This document shows, piece after piece, positions 1 through 8,562 of a stretch of DNA of 37,147 nt (within the stretch, counting starts at the first letter, position 1; every line of letters begins with the position of its first letter). The notes beneath the pieces were generated by a model that saw only the letters and a program-made list of their open reading frames with translations, made no database searches and was not told where the DNA came from. The stretch covers positions 1 through 37,147 of the forward strand of contig CAZDVD010000026.1 in assembly GCA_964508765.1 (NCBI GenBank), given 5' to 3'. The stretch is from JABMPR01 sp964508765 (GTDB lineage Bacteria > Fidelibacterota > UBA8477 > JABMPR01). A program made the translations under genes and the position numbers.

Positions 1-70
1 TATTGACGACAATGCCGGAAATACCGACAAAGGTGAAGGAAATAAACCGTTTGGGTAGCTTCAATTGCAT
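1..70 (-). CDS. GtrA-like membrane protein, N-terminal fragment
   Basis: The reverse strand reads from the left edge into a short N-terminus: MQLKLPKR followed by RFISFTFVGISGIVVN. That pattern (RF-x-x-F-x-x-VG-x-x-G-x-VVN) is typical of the first membrane helix of GtrA-family proteins, which are small four-helix proteins linked to polyprenyl-phosphate sugar transfer. The frame stays open upstream to another ATG at 130, so the start is uncertain and neither ATG has a clear ribosome binding site. Only about 23 residues are in the window. It is divergent from the DUF3108 gene. A C-terminal GtrA domain of a glycosyltransferase fusion is also possible. Confidence 0.45.
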   Translation of the reverse strand, partial: MQLKLPKRFISFTFVGISGIVVN

Positions 71-120
71 GGATGAATTTAATTGTATCGTTATGAATGG
101 ATAGACAAAAAGCTTGAGGA

Positions 121-831
121 ATGACAGCATCCCGTCTAGTTTCTAAATTAATGAATATAATAAATAAAATATTACTTCTAATCTTACTCCTGGGGGGAGT
201 AGGTGCTTCTGCGCAGACCTATTCATATAAGGTAAAATATGGATTGGTTCACGCTGGCATGGCGACGCTGATCCACACAGTAGAAGATGATGTTCTTAAT
301 AGCATCTTTATCATAGAATCATCTCCTTGGCTTTCCACCCTTTGGACGCTCTCAGATTCAGTTATGACTGAATACATGCCAGATATAGGACGTTTGGTCA
401 AACACACTAAGGCTATTCATGAAGGCGCTTATCATCGTAATTATAAGGTCACCTTTAATGATAGCAACTTTGCCACGGTAAATGGTAAGGTAAAGGAAGT
501 TAACACTCAGGGTTTGCGAGATATTCCCAGTCTGCTATATGATTTGTCGCTGACCAAATTCCATCATGGTGACACCTTGCATTTCCATGTATGGGATGGT
601 CGTAGTTCAGGTGTTCTCAAACTTCTGGTTGAGAAAATAGGAAAGCCAACACTCTTTAAACCTTTTGCTGTATCAGGTTGGCGCCTGACACCCCTGAATA
701 GCACTCGAAAATCAAGATCCAACCAGATCCAACTTTCTATGTTGTATTCAAAGTCTTACCCACATACCCCTCTGAAGATTGAGATTAACACCAAGTATGG
801 TAGTGTTCAAATGCGCATGGAAGACCCCTGA
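121..831 (+). CDS. DUF3108-type periplasmic protein
   Basis: The protein has 236 residues with a hydrophobic signal peptide (core LLLILLLGGVGASA, likely cleavage after ASA). The mature part starts YSYKVKYGLVHAGMATL, which matches the opening of DUF3108 proteins (Y-x-V-x-Y-G-x-x-x-A-G-x-A). These are exported beta-rich proteins of unknown function found in Gram-negative bacteria. The start is uncertain: ATG 121 has GAGGA directly against it, and ATG 151 gives a more typical signal peptide but has no ribosome binding site. It precedes nfeD by 91 bases and may be co-transcribed with it. Its role is unknown; the fold assignment rests on the N-terminal motif and the length. Confidence 0.6.
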   Translation: MTASRLVSKLMNIINKILLLILLLGGVGASAQTYSYKVKYGLVHAGMATLIHTVEDDVLNSIFIIESSPWLSTLWTLSDSVMTEYMPDIGRLVKHTKAIHEGAYHRNYKVTFNDSNFATVNGKVKEVNTQGLRDIPSLLYDLSLTKFHHGDTLHFHVWDGRSSGVLKLLVEKIGKPTLFKPFAVSGWRLTPLNSTRKSRSNQIQLSMLYSKSYPHTPLKIEINTKYGSVQMRMEDP

Positions 832-922
832 TTTTTCGGAAAACGATACCGACCTGAGATATAAAAGGTTATCTTTGCCAACAATTATTATGTATTCAAA
901 TTCAAAACAAATGGGATCAGTT

Positions 923-2260
923 ATGCGACGTTTATTCCTGCTTTTGTTAATGCCCATCCTCATTTTTCCTCAGGTTTATATTCTTGAGGTGAAAGGAACC
1001 ATTGATATGGGGTTGGCATATTTCTTTGAACGCCAGATTCCCGCTCTCAATGAGACAGGTGGTGATGCCATCATTCTGGATATGGATACCTTTGGCGGAC
1101 GAGTGGATGCAGCCACCATGATGAAGAACGCTTTGCTAAATTCTAATATCGAAACCTATGCCTTTGTCAATACCAAAGCCATCTCTGCCGGCTCTCTCAT
1201 AACACTGGCATGTGATACCATCATTATGCGATCTGGAGCCACTATGGGGGCAACTACGGTCGTGGACGGGCAAAGCCAGAAAGCTGGTGAGAAAGCCCAG
1301 TCCTATATGCGCGAAGAAATGGCCTCAACTGCTGAGTCCAAAGGGCGCAACCCTGACATCGCCATGGCCATGGTGGATGAATCTCTGGATATTGATACTT
1401 TAGTTTCTGCTGAAGGAGATACTTTATTCCTGGATGATATCGAGGGTGCTCATGAAGGTAAGTTGCTTACACTGAGAACTTCCACCGCTTTAAAATATGG
1501 AATGGCTGATTATCAAATGGATTCAATGGCTGAAGTCCTTGACCATTTCGGCTTTTCAGATAAAGAAATTGTAAACATCGAGCCAACCTGGTCCGAAGCT
1601 GTTGTGCGTTTTCTTACTGATCCGATTGTCAGTTCGCTCTTAATGACTTTAGGGTTTTTAGGACTCATTTTTGAAATTCAAAGTCCTGGATGGGGAATAC
1701 CTGGCTCAGTCGGTCTCCTCGCACTATTCCTGTTCTTCTCTACTTCATTTATTGCGGATCTTGCCAGTATGATGGAGGTCTTATTTTTGATCGGGGGTAT
1801 TGTTCTTCTCGGAATAGAAGCTTTTGTTATCCCCGGGTTCGGAGTGGTAGGAATTCTTGGCATCATCGTCATGATATATGCCATGTTCACCATGCTGTTG
1901 CCTATTGCACCCACTTCAGGTGATATCAACGCAGCGTTGTGGGGGTTGGTTATTGCCATCATTGGTGGTCTTTTTGGCTTTGGTCTCATGATCAAACGCA
2001 TGTTGAAAACAAAAGCCTGGCATCGTATCAGTCTGCCTGAGGCAGAAACCCATGCGGAAGGTTATAGTGGCAGTCTTGGATTAGAAGAATTGGTAGGAAA
2101 GAGTGGCGTTGCTGTGACAAAACTACGACCTGCCGGAACCGCACTGATCGAAGGACAGAGGGTAGATGTTGTAACCCCAGGTACCTTTATTGATAAAGAA
2201 ACAGAAATTACAATCATTCGGATAGACGGTAATCGAGTGGTTGTGAATAAAAAAGCTTAA
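923..2260 (+). CDS. nfeD: NfeD-family membrane-bound serine protease, long form
   Basis: This is the long NfeD form (445 residues), in order: signal anchor (RRLFLLLLMPILIF), ClpP/SppA-like protease domain (about 20-230), a membrane block (about 245-370) and a C-terminal OB-fold (about 385-445) ending in RIDGNRVVVNKKA. The likely catalytic serine is Ser88 in AISAGS, preceded by the oxyanion-type turn DTFGGRVD at 55-62. Lys140 is a candidate general base. The frame is open back to 779, but ATG 923 is preferred because it begins the signal anchor and has GGGA just upstream. NfeD proteins partner flotillin-like proteins in membrane quality control, and floA follows after 27 bases. Function is inferred from the family. 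Confidence 0.9.
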   Translation: MRRLFLLLLMPILIFPQVYILEVKGTIDMGLAYFFERQIPALNETGGDAIILDMDTFGGRVDAATMMKNALLNSNIETYAFVNTKAISAGSLITLACDTIIMRSGATMGATTVVDGQSQKAGEKAQSYMREEMASTAESKGRNPDIAMAMVDESLDIDTLVSAEGDTLFLDDIEGAHEGKLLTLRTSTALKYGMADYQMDSMAEVLDHFGFSDKEIVNIEPTWSEAVVRFLTDPIVSSLLMTLGFLGLIFEIQSPGWGIPGSVGLLALFLFFSTSFIADLASMMEVLFLIGGIVLLGIEAFVIPGFGVVGILGIIVMIYAMFTMLLPIAPTSGDINAALWGLVIAIIGGLFGFGLMIKRMLKTKAWHRISLPEAETHAEGYSGSLGLEELVGKSGVAVTKLRPAGTALIEGQRVDVVTPGTFIDKETEITIIRIDGNRVVVNKKA

Positions 2261-2287
2261 TAGTAAAATATTAGCATAGGAGGAATT

Positions 2288-3262
2288 GTGGAAGCTATAC
2301 CATTAATGTTCATACTGATTGGCCTGGTTGCCTTTCTAGTTTTATTTACTTACTTCATTCCAATCGGATTGTGGATAAGTGCAGCAGCGGCACAAGTTTA
2401 TGTTGGTCTATTAACCCTCATCGGAATGAGACTCCGCCGGATTCCACCACCACTGATTATCAATTCTTTGGTGAGTGCGAGAAAAGCTGGTCTGGATATG
2501 GATACCAACGTCCTTGAAGCGCACTATCTGGCAGGTGGTGATATTAACAAGGTTGTGCTGGCTCTTATCGCGGCAGATAAAGCCAACATTGATCTGGAAT
2601 TTCAACGGGCTGCAGCTATCGATCTGGCGGGACGCGACGTGTTGGATGCTGTGAAAATGAGTGTAAATCCCCGCGTGATTGAAACCCCCCGGGTTTCAGC
2701 TATTGCCAAAGATGGAATTCAGCTCTTTTCAGTAGCCAAGGTGACAGTACGCGCCAATATCGATCGTCTTATCGGTGGTGCAGGAGAAGAAACCGTGCTG
2801 GCTCGTGTTGGTGAAGGAATTGTAAGTTCCATTGGTTCCTCTCAATCACACAAGCAAGTGCTAGAAAATCCAGACATTATTTCCAAGAACGTTCTGGCCA
2901 AGGGTCTTGATGCAGGAACTGCCTTTGAGATTCTATCCATTGATATTGCTGATGTAGACGTCGGTAAAAATATTGGTGCTACTCTGCAAATGGATCAGGC
3001 AGATGCTGATAAGAACATTGCCCAGGCTGTTGCCGAGAAACGCCGGGCTATGGCTGTCGCTGAAGAGCAGGAAATGAAAGCCAAAACTCAGGAAATGCGC
3101 GCCAAGGTTGTGGAAGCTGAATCTGAAGTTCCACGTGCCATGGCAGAAGCCTTCCGTCAGGGTAATCTGGGTATTCTGGACTATTATCGTATGGAAAATA
3201 TCCAGGCAGATTCATCCATGAGGAAGAATCTTTCCGGTCCAGATCAAACAGATAAGAAGTAA
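2288..3262 (+). CDS. floA: Flotillin-like protein FloA
   Basis: The protein has 324 residues and starts with GTG 2288 behind a strong AGGAGGAATT site. An N-terminal membrane hairpin (about 5-50) leads into an SPFH/PHB-like domain (LIINSLVSARKAGLDM, then VSAIAKDGIQLFSVAKVTVRANIDRLIGG). A charged Ala/Glu-rich coiled coil follows at about 235-285 (AVAEKRRAMAVAEEQEMKAK). This layout and length are those of bacterial FloA (the old YqfA family), which scaffolds functional membrane microdomains. It lies in an nfeD-floA operon, the usual partner arrangement. The first residue is written M although the codon is GTG. Confidence 0.93.
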   Translation: MEAIPLMFILIGLVAFLVLFTYFIPIGLWISAAAAQVYVGLLTLIGMRLRRIPPPLIINSLVSARKAGLDMDTNVLEAHYLAGGDINKVVLALIAADKANIDLEFQRAAAIDLAGRDVLDAVKMSVNPRVIETPRVSAIAKDGIQLFSVAKVTVRANIDRLIGGAGEETVLARVGEGIVSSIGSSQSHKQVLENPDIISKNVLAKGLDAGTAFEILSIDIADVDVGKNIGATLQMDQADADKNIAQAVAEKRRAMAVAEEQEMKAKTQEMRAKVVEAESEVPRAMAEAFRQGNLGILDYYRMENIQADSSMRKNLSGPDQTDKK

Positions 3263-3274
3263 GGACTAATCCTT

Positions 3275-3757
3275 ATGGATTTGGACAAACTAGGTCCAAT
3301 AGCACTTTTCATCGTTTATATGGCTATCTCTGCCTGGTCAAAGCAAAAAAAGGCCAGGCAGAGGAGCAAGCCTGCTCAACCTCCGAGGACATCTGCCCCA
3401 AGTCCCATCGCTAAGCCCTTGAGAGAGGTAGGTGGGATACTCGACCAGCTCAAAAAGGAGTTATTTGAGGTAGATGAAGAACCTTTGGTTTTCCAAAATG
3501 CGATGCCTGAATATGAAGCAGAGGATCCAGCGGTCGAACCTGAACCAACGCGTCAATTTGTCGAAGGTTCAGGCAAAGACATGCAAGACCATCCACTTTT
3601 ACGGGTGGTAGAGTTTAAGGAACATGTTCCTGCCGGTCAATCTCTGGAAGCGGTTTTAGAACCCTACACCAGCTTGGAGCAAGGTATCATTATGCATGAG
3701 ATTCTGGGAAAGCCAAAGGCTTATCTAAAGAATGATGAATGGTTCCACAGGAGCTAG
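3275..3757 (+). CDS. Small membrane-anchored acidic protein behind floA
   Basis: The 160 residues hold one N-terminal membrane segment (LGPIALFIVYMAISAWS), a basic Pro-rich linker (QKKARQRSKPAQPP) and an acidic body. The C-terminus contains LEQGIIMHEILGKPKAY. Short EIL-x-x-P tails of this kind are common in small membrane-anchored proteins of the Bacteroidetes/Chlorobi group. It starts 12 bases after floA and ends just before the operon terminator, so it is probably the third member of the nfeD-floA unit. I recognise no enzymatic domain. It may be an accessory of the flotillin complex, which is inference from position only. Confidence 0.7.
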   Translation: MDLDKLGPIALFIVYMAISAWSKQKKARQRSKPAQPPRTSAPSPIAKPLREVGGILDQLKKELFEVDEEPLVFQNAMPEYEAEDPAVEPEPTRQFVEGSGKDMQDHPLLRVVEFKEHVPAGQSLEAVLEPYTSLEQGIIMHEILGKPKAYLKNDEWFHRS

Positions 3758-3774
3758 AAACAAAAGGAATGTAC

Positions 3775-3808
3775 AAAAAAAGGGCTGAGTTTTACTCAGC
3801 CCTTTTTT
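3775..3808. terminator. Bidirectional rho-independent terminator
   Basis: A perfect 8-bp stem GGGCTGAG / CTCAGCCC (3782-3789 with 3795-3802) has a five-base loop. It is flanked by A7 on the left and T6 on the right, so it can stop transcription from both sides. It sits between the convergent floA operon (plus) and the 3825-5078 gene (minus). Confidence 0.93.
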
Positions 3809-3824
3809 CTAGCAAGCCAGAGAC

Positions 3825-5078
3825 TTATTCGGTCTCAGGTTCTTCAGTTTTAGTTTCTTCTTTAACTTCGGGCTCCTCAGTATTTGATGCCTCTTCTTCA
3901 GCTTCAGCTGCTTCAGCCTCTGCACGTTCATCAGCATCTTTGCGCTTGATCAAATCCTGATCATCTTTATGCTTGGTAAGTACGATGAACGAGGTGGCGA
4001 ATCCTGTTGCCAGGGTTGCCAGGGCATATGCTGGGACAGCCAGATGCGCCAAGAGGGTGAATATGCCAACCAGAACACCCGTGATGGTTTGAGTGAGTGT
4101 TGCAGAGAGAACTTCAGGGGCTGTTGAGGCGCATCCGCCACAACCTGTTGCGACTGGTTCAAATACACTGCTTAGGCAATCTGGCATCAGCAGACAAGAT
4201 GAATCACAAGTGAAGTTGGCAAACAAATTGGATGGCAGGAAGGCGTAGTTTCCAAATAAATCCATACCGACCTGTTTGATGGCAACATAAGCATTTCCCA
4301 TGACCATTTCATGACCGAAAACCATCTCGATGAATTTGAATGCTGAAAGAATAAATACATAAAAAATCTGATAACCGATCATAGCTGCAACGATGGTCAT
4401 CAGCGTGTAAGTGATGAGACGTACGGGTTGATTCCAGAGCAGGGTGTAGGAACCGAACATGGAGCCCATGGTGTCTTCTTCGGCACAGGCTACAATGCTG
4501 GGGGACATGAAGAGTCCTACACCAAAGGCCAGTGCGGAAAATGTGAGAAAGAGTGCTGTGGGTAGAAAGATGACAAAAAGTAGACCGTAAAAAATGATAT
4601 CCAATACTGGCCATTGACCCAACCAACCGAAAAGGGCAGCTAATAGCACGAAAAATCCAATCACGATACCAATGGATATGGGTCCGAAAAACACGGGGAA
4701 CCAATTCTTCATGGCCCATTTCCAACCATCTCTGGATGAATAGAACAGATCACCTTTATACTCTTTAATCGTAATTTTTGCAACGGATGTAAGTCCCAGC
4801 CAGATGACCACTGCAGCAATTACATAGGAAAGAGAAACCAGAATTCGAGCGAACAAGCCCAGTGAGGCAGTGATGCAACAGGATGGCAGGAGGTGGTAGC
4901 TATTCCAGATACTCCCAAATGAGTTACCATCAACCAGGAGTGCGAGATAGGTGAGTACAACAAAGGCCAAATAGGAAATGGAAAGCGCTTCCAGCATGAC
5001 TAGCATGCGTCGACCGAGTGCTAGTCGTGGCGCGCGGAACATGTCCTTGAAATTGAAATACAGTTGAGTTTCAAGCAT
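3825..5078 (-). CDS. Polytopic membrane protein with Cys-rich loop and acidic tail
   Basis: The protein has 417 residues and about six or seven hydrophobic segments, for example around 28-47, 80-102, 129-155, 160-190, 222-245 and 330-370. A loop near residues 285-322 carries a cluster of cysteines (TCDSSCLL, PDCLSS, GCGGCAS). The last 40 residues are a very acidic Glu/Ala tail (EAEAAEAEEE). The start is ATG 5078 with GGGAGA nine bases upstream. It follows the SPOR gene by 39 bases and is the last gene before the terminator. I do not recognise the family. The layout loosely recalls polytopic proteins of the DUF4013/glycerophosphoryl-diesterase-membrane type, but that is weak. It could bind a metal or form disulfides on the outer face. 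Confidence 0.7.
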   Translation of the reverse strand: MLETQLYFNFKDMFRAPRLALGRRMLVMLEALSISYLAFVVLTYLALLVDGNSFGSIWNSYHLLPSCCITASLGLFARILVSLSYVIAAVVIWLGLTSVAKITIKEYKGDLFYSSRDGWKWAMKNWFPVFFGPISIGIVIGFFVLLAALFGWLGQWPVLDIIFYGLLFVIFLPTALFLTFSALAFGVGLFMSPSIVACAEEDTMGSMFGSYTLLWNQPVRLITYTLMTIVAAMIGYQIFYVFILSAFKFIEMVFGHEMVMGNAYVAIKQVGMDLFGNYAFLPSNLFANFTCDSSCLLMPDCLSSVFEPVATGCGGCASTAPEVLSATLTQTITGVLVGIFTLLAHLAVPAYALATLATGFATSFIVLTKHKDDQDLIKRKDADERAEAEAAEAEEEASNTEEPEVKEETKTEEPETE

Positions 5079-5117
5079 GGGTGTTTCTCCCTATTGAATT
5101 TTTAGTGTTTGAACGGA

Positions 5118-5957
5118 TTACATTTCCTGTCTGACAAAATCAACCCAGACATCAATGTGAGTCATATCTCGGATTTCCTTGGCGTAAGCTTCAGCATCTT
5201 TTGATTCCTGAAAATTTCCTACTCGGAGACGATAATAGATTTCATCCTTATCTTTGAAAAAGGCTCTTTGGATATAGCTATCAATACCGTATTTCTCCTG
5301 CAGATCGCGAGAAGCTGACTGTGCATCATCCAGGGAAGGCCAGGATGAAACCTGAATGGTAAAGGTACGGGCAGCCAGGGGAATCAGGTTCCCTCGGCTG
5401 GTTACCGCAGGTTTTGTTTTGATGGGTCTCTTTTTCTTAACATAACTTTTACGAAGTTTTTTTGTCTCACCTGGTGATTTCATCTTAGACAGGTAGCGAC
5501 GTTGGACTCCATCATCTGTCAGACTCACAGCAGGTGTATCAGAAACAGTGGTATCCCCGGCTTTCAGTGCTTCAAATAGATGATCTGGAATTTCACCATC
5601 AACCAGCGTATTATCCTCGCTCATCACGGCTTCATAGAAGTAATTGGTTTGCTCCGTCTCACCATCGATGGTGACTTCCAGAACCACATCATAGATTCCG
5701 GCAACATCCGGTTTGAAAGAAACTAAATCAAGCGTATCAGCAGGCAGAAAACCTAATAATTTGCTGGTATCCGGTAATTGGGAAAAGATCCAGTTTATTC
5801 TCTGTCCTTCGACAGATTCTTCGACCTGGAGGGTGATATATTCACCCAGTATGACCTCTTCACGTCCAAATCGGCTATTCCACATGTCGCAGTTGACAAT
5901 AATGCTTAGAACTATCAGAATTAATAAAGCGCGCTTAAGTAGAACATTATTAGTCAT
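5118..5957 (-). CDS. SPOR-domain envelope protein
   Basis: The protein has 279 residues. The N-terminus has a hydrophobic stretch ending IIVNCD, which could be a lipobox, though Asn just before the Cys is atypical. A beta-rich domain (about 30-110) follows that looks Ig-like (FKPDVAGIYDVVLEV). After a basic linker (KKKRPIKTKP), a C-terminal SPOR domain spans about 197-275 (FTIQVSSWPSLDDAQSA, then YYRLRVGNFQESKDAEAYA). SPOR domains bind denuded peptidoglycan glycan at division sites. The start has AGGAGG five bases upstream. It lies 26 bases after ndk in the same direction. Confidence 0.82.
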   Translation of the reverse strand: MTNNVLLKRALLILIVLSIIVNCDMWNSRFGREEVILGEYITLQVEESVEGQRINWIFSQLPDTSKLLGFLPADTLDLVSFKPDVAGIYDVVLEVTIDGETEQTNYFYEAVMSEDNTLVDGEIPDHLFEALKAGDTTVSDTPAVSLTDDGVQRRYLSKMKSPGETKKLRKSYVKKKRPIKTKPAVTSRGNLIPLAARTFTIQVSSWPSLDDAQSASRDLQEKYGIDSYIQRAFFKDKDEIYYRLRVGNFQESKDAEAYAKEIRDMTHIDVWVDFVRQEM

Positions 5958-5983
5958 TTCTGCCTCCTAATACAGGCTAATAA

Positions 5984-6412
5984 TTAGAGATTAGAGGCGA
6001 TAATTTCAGCCCCACTAAAGAAAAATGCAATCTCTTTCTCAGCATTCTCATCTGAGTCGGAGCCATGTACAGCGTTTTTGCCCTTATTCTCTGCATACAT
6101 TTTGCGAATTGTACCTTCTGCCGCCTCAGCTGGATCAGTGGCACCAATCGTGTCTCGCCAGGCCTGGACAGCATTATCTTTCTCAAGAGCCATGACAAAA
6201 GTGGGTCCTGAGGACATAAAATCTACCAATTCACCATAAAAGGGACGTTCCCGGTGCACGGCATAAAACTCCTCGGCCTGAGCACGTGTAATCAGAGTCA
6301 AGCGACCCCCTTTAATATCAAATCCCGCCTGAAGAGTAGCATCAATGACTTTTCCAAGCTTCCCGGATGCCACTGCATCAGGTTTGATCATTGCGAATGT
6401 TCTGTTTCTCAA
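5984..6412 (-). CDS. ndk: Nucleoside diphosphate kinase
   Basis: The 142 residues are the normal length for this cytoplasmic enzyme, which moves the gamma-phosphate from ATP to other NDPs through a phosphohistidine. The N-terminal RTFAMIKPDAV is the family signature. The catalytic His116 lies in NAVHGSDSDENAEKEIAFFF, the canonical active-site segment. It follows sucD, separated by an 85-base gap that carries a dispersed repeat. With sucCD and arcC upstream, it places three phosphoryl-transfer steps in one cluster: succinyl-CoA and carbamoyl phosphate energy made into NTPs, then shared between bases. Confidence 0.97.
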   Translation of the reverse strand: MRNRTFAMIKPDAVASGKLGKVIDATLQAGFDIKGGRLTLITRAQAEEFYAVHRERPFYGELVDFMSSGPTFVMALEKDNAVQAWRDTIGATDPAEAAEGTIRKMYAENKGKNAVHGSDSDENAEKEIAFFFSGAEIIASNL

Positions 6413-6452
6413 AATCTTTACTCCTATTCAATTCAATTTCTTGTCTATCCTT

Positions 6453-6492
6453 CCCTTCGACATGCTCAGGGCAAGCTAGGCTCAGGATGACA
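6453..6492. repeat. Dispersed intergenic palindromic-type repeat
   Basis: The segment has two GCTCAGG copies and an imperfect dyad (CCCTTCGACATGCTCAGGG). The pattern CTTCGACA-x-GCTCAGG followed by CTCAGGATGACA is a familiar REP-like intergenic element seen in many unrelated genomes. It fills the gap between sucD and ndk. Only one copy was noticed in this window. Confidence 0.55.
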
Positions 6493-6497
6493 CATTC

Positions 6498-7370
6498 TTA
6501 TTTGTTTAATATTTTTTCCATAAGTTCACCAATTCCGGCGGGACTTTCTGAAACAGCAATTCCTGCTGCTTTAAGGGCCGCTATTTTGTCTGAAGCCGTC
6601 CCTTTTCCACCGGAAATTATAGCACCAGCATGACCCATACGACGCCCCGGAGGAGCGGTGGTTCCAGCAATAAATGCTACAATTGGCTTGGTAAAGTTTT
6701 TTTGTGCCCATTCAGCAGCTTCTTCTTCTGCAGTTCCACCAATCTCACCGATCATGACAACTGCATCAGTACCTTCATCCTGGTTAAACAGGTTAAGCAA
6801 ATCAATAAAGTTGGAACCGATGATAGGATCACCACCAATACCGATGCAGGTGGATTGACCAATACCACGTGAGCTCAATTGATGAACAGCTTCATAAGTC
6901 AGGGTACCACTTCTCGAAATGACGCCAACTTTACCCTGTTGATGGATAAAACCTGGCATAATACCAATTTTACCAGCTCCGGGTGATATCACACCAGGAC
7001 AGTTTGGACCGACCATGCGTGTCTTTTTACCTGCCATGTATTCATGAACTTTGACCATATCAGCAGTGGGAATTCCCTCGGTGATGCAGATGACCAGATC
7101 AAGTTCCGCATCAACGGCTTCCATAATCGCATCAGCTGCAAAGGGAGGAGGAACAAAGATGACTGATGTGTTGGCCCGAGTCGTATCTTTTGCTTCTCTA
7201 ACCGTATTAAAAATGGGTATACCAGCATTCGTTTGCTGTCCACCCTTTCCCGGTGTTACACCAGCCACTACCTGGGTTCCATATTCCAACATTTGACCGG
7301 TATGGAATGATCCCTCACTTCCAGTAATGCCCTGGACGACAAGTTTTGTATCATTATTAACTAAAATCAT
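6498..7370 (-). CDS. sucD: Succinyl-CoA synthetase alpha subunit (ADP/GDP-forming)
   Basis: The protein has 290 residues. The N-terminal CoA-binding Rossmann domain (VVQGITGSEGSFHTGQMLEYG, VAGVTPGKGG) is followed by the ligase domain. The phosphorylated histidine is His247 in GRRMGHAGAIISGGKG. The start is ATG 7370 with AAGGAG upstream, four bases after sucC, so the two are translationally linked. With SucC it interconverts succinyl-CoA + NDP + Pi and succinate + CoA + NTP in the TCA cycle. All key motifs are intact. Confidence 0.98.
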   Translation of the reverse strand: MILVNNDTKLVVQGITGSEGSFHTGQMLEYGTQVVAGVTPGKGGQQTNAGIPIFNTVREAKDTTRANTSVIFVPPPFAADAIMEAVDAELDLVICITEGIPTADMVKVHEYMAGKKTRMVGPNCPGVISPGAGKIGIMPGFIHQQGKVGVISRSGTLTYEAVHQLSSRGIGQSTCIGIGGDPIIGSNFIDLLNLFNQDEGTDAVVMIGEIGGTAEEEAAEWAQKNFTKPIVAFIAGTTAPPGRRMGHAGAIISGGKGTASDKIAALKAAGIAVSESPAGIGELMEKILNK

Positions 7371-7374
7371 GCGA

Positions 7375-8538
7375 TCACTCCTTGATGGCTGCAGTTACTT
7401 TTTCCGCAGCTTCAGCCAGACTTGTGGCAACAATAAAATCCATATCAGAATCAGCCAGAATTTTGGCGCCCTCTTCAGCATTGGTACCAGCCAATCTCAC
7501 AACGAGAGGAACCTTAACTTTTACCTCCTCCAAGGCCTGGATGATGCCCATGGCGACGCGATCACACCTAACAATCCCACCAAAAATATTAATCAGAACT
7601 GCTTTGACATTGGGATCACTCATGATAATTCGAAACCCGTTGGCAACTGTCTCAGGATTAGCAACACCACCCACATCCAGGAAGTTGGCGGGTTCACCAC
7701 CATAGAGTTTGATAATATCCATGGTACCCATAGCCAAACCGGCACCATTGACCATGCAACCCACATTTCCATCCAGTTTGATGTAATTCAAATTGTACTT
7801 GGAAGCCTCAACTTCTGAGGGCTCTTCTTCACTGAGATCACGGTACTCCAGGATATCGGCGTGCCTGTAGAGGGCATTGTCATCAAAATTCATTTTGGCA
7901 TCCAGTGCCATGACATCACCGCTACCAGTAACAACGAGAGGATTGATTTCAACCAGAGATGCATCTGAGGTGTTAAACGCATTCCACAGAGCAAACATGA
8001 ATTTCACAGCCTGTCTGACCTGAACGCCTTCAAGACCTAAAGCATAAGCCAGCTTGCGAGCCTGAAAAGCCTGTAAGCCAATACCCGGTTCGATCCATTC
8101 TTTGATAATCTTTTCTGGGGTTTCGGAGGCAACTTGTTCAATTTCCATACCACCTTCAACGGAAACCATAAATACAAACTGTCCGGTTTGGCGATCCAGC
8201 ACGATACCCATATAGAGTTCTCGGGCGATATCAATGCCCTCTTCAATGAGAAGACGGCCCACTGTTTTACCAGCTGGTCCGGTCTGATGGGTCACCAACG
8301 TCTTTCCTAATATTTCTTTAGCGTACAGTGTGACTTCGTCAAGGTTCTTGGCAATTTTTACACCGCCAGCTTTTCCGCGACCCCCAGCATGAATCTGGGC
8401 TTTGACCACAAAGATGTTTGAGTCAAGAGATTTGGCTACGCTTAAAGCCTCTTCAACAGAAAAAGCAACACCACCGTTGGGCACGGGGACATTGTATTGC
8501 CGGAAGATCTCTTTTGCCTGATACTCATGAATATTCAT
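7375..8538 (-). CDS. sucC: Succinyl-CoA synthetase beta subunit
   Basis: The 387 residues begin MNIHEYQAKEIFRQYNVPVP, the standard start of SucC. An ATP-grasp domain follows (VVKAQIHAGGRGKAGGVKIA) and then the CoA-ligase domain (GLAMGTMDIIKLYGGEPANF, NIFGGIVRCDRVA). It is the nucleotide- and succinate-binding partner of SucD. The start has AGAGGAA a few bases upstream. The 56-base gap to arcC contains a perfect stem-loop. Confidence 0.98.
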   Translation of the reverse strand: MNIHEYQAKEIFRQYNVPVPNGGVAFSVEEALSVAKSLDSNIFVVKAQIHAGGRGKAGGVKIAKNLDEVTLYAKEILGKTLVTHQTGPAGKTVGRLLIEEGIDIARELYMGIVLDRQTGQFVFMVSVEGGMEIEQVASETPEKIIKEWIEPGIGLQAFQARKLAYALGLEGVQVRQAVKFMFALWNAFNTSDASLVEINPLVVTGSGDVMALDAKMNFDDNALYRHADILEYRDLSEEEPSEVEASKYNLNYIKLDGNVGCMVNGAGLAMGTMDIIKLYGGEPANFLDVGGVANPETVANGFRIIMSDPNVKAVLINIFGGIVRCDRVAMGIIQALEEVKVKVPLVVRLAGTNAEEGAKILADSDMDFIVATSLAEAAEKVTAAIKE

Positions 8539-8562
8539 GTACTACTTCCTCTTTTTGTCAGT

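Noticed and set aside
1678..2001. 107-codon frame on the minus strand
   Set aside because: It is antisense to the nfeD membrane domain, which has clear motifs and a ribosome binding site. The product is Pro/Ile-rich with no family pattern.
4309..4725. 138-codon frame on the minus strand
   Set aside because: It overlaps the 417-residue membrane protein in another frame; the His/Arg-rich product is not protein-like.
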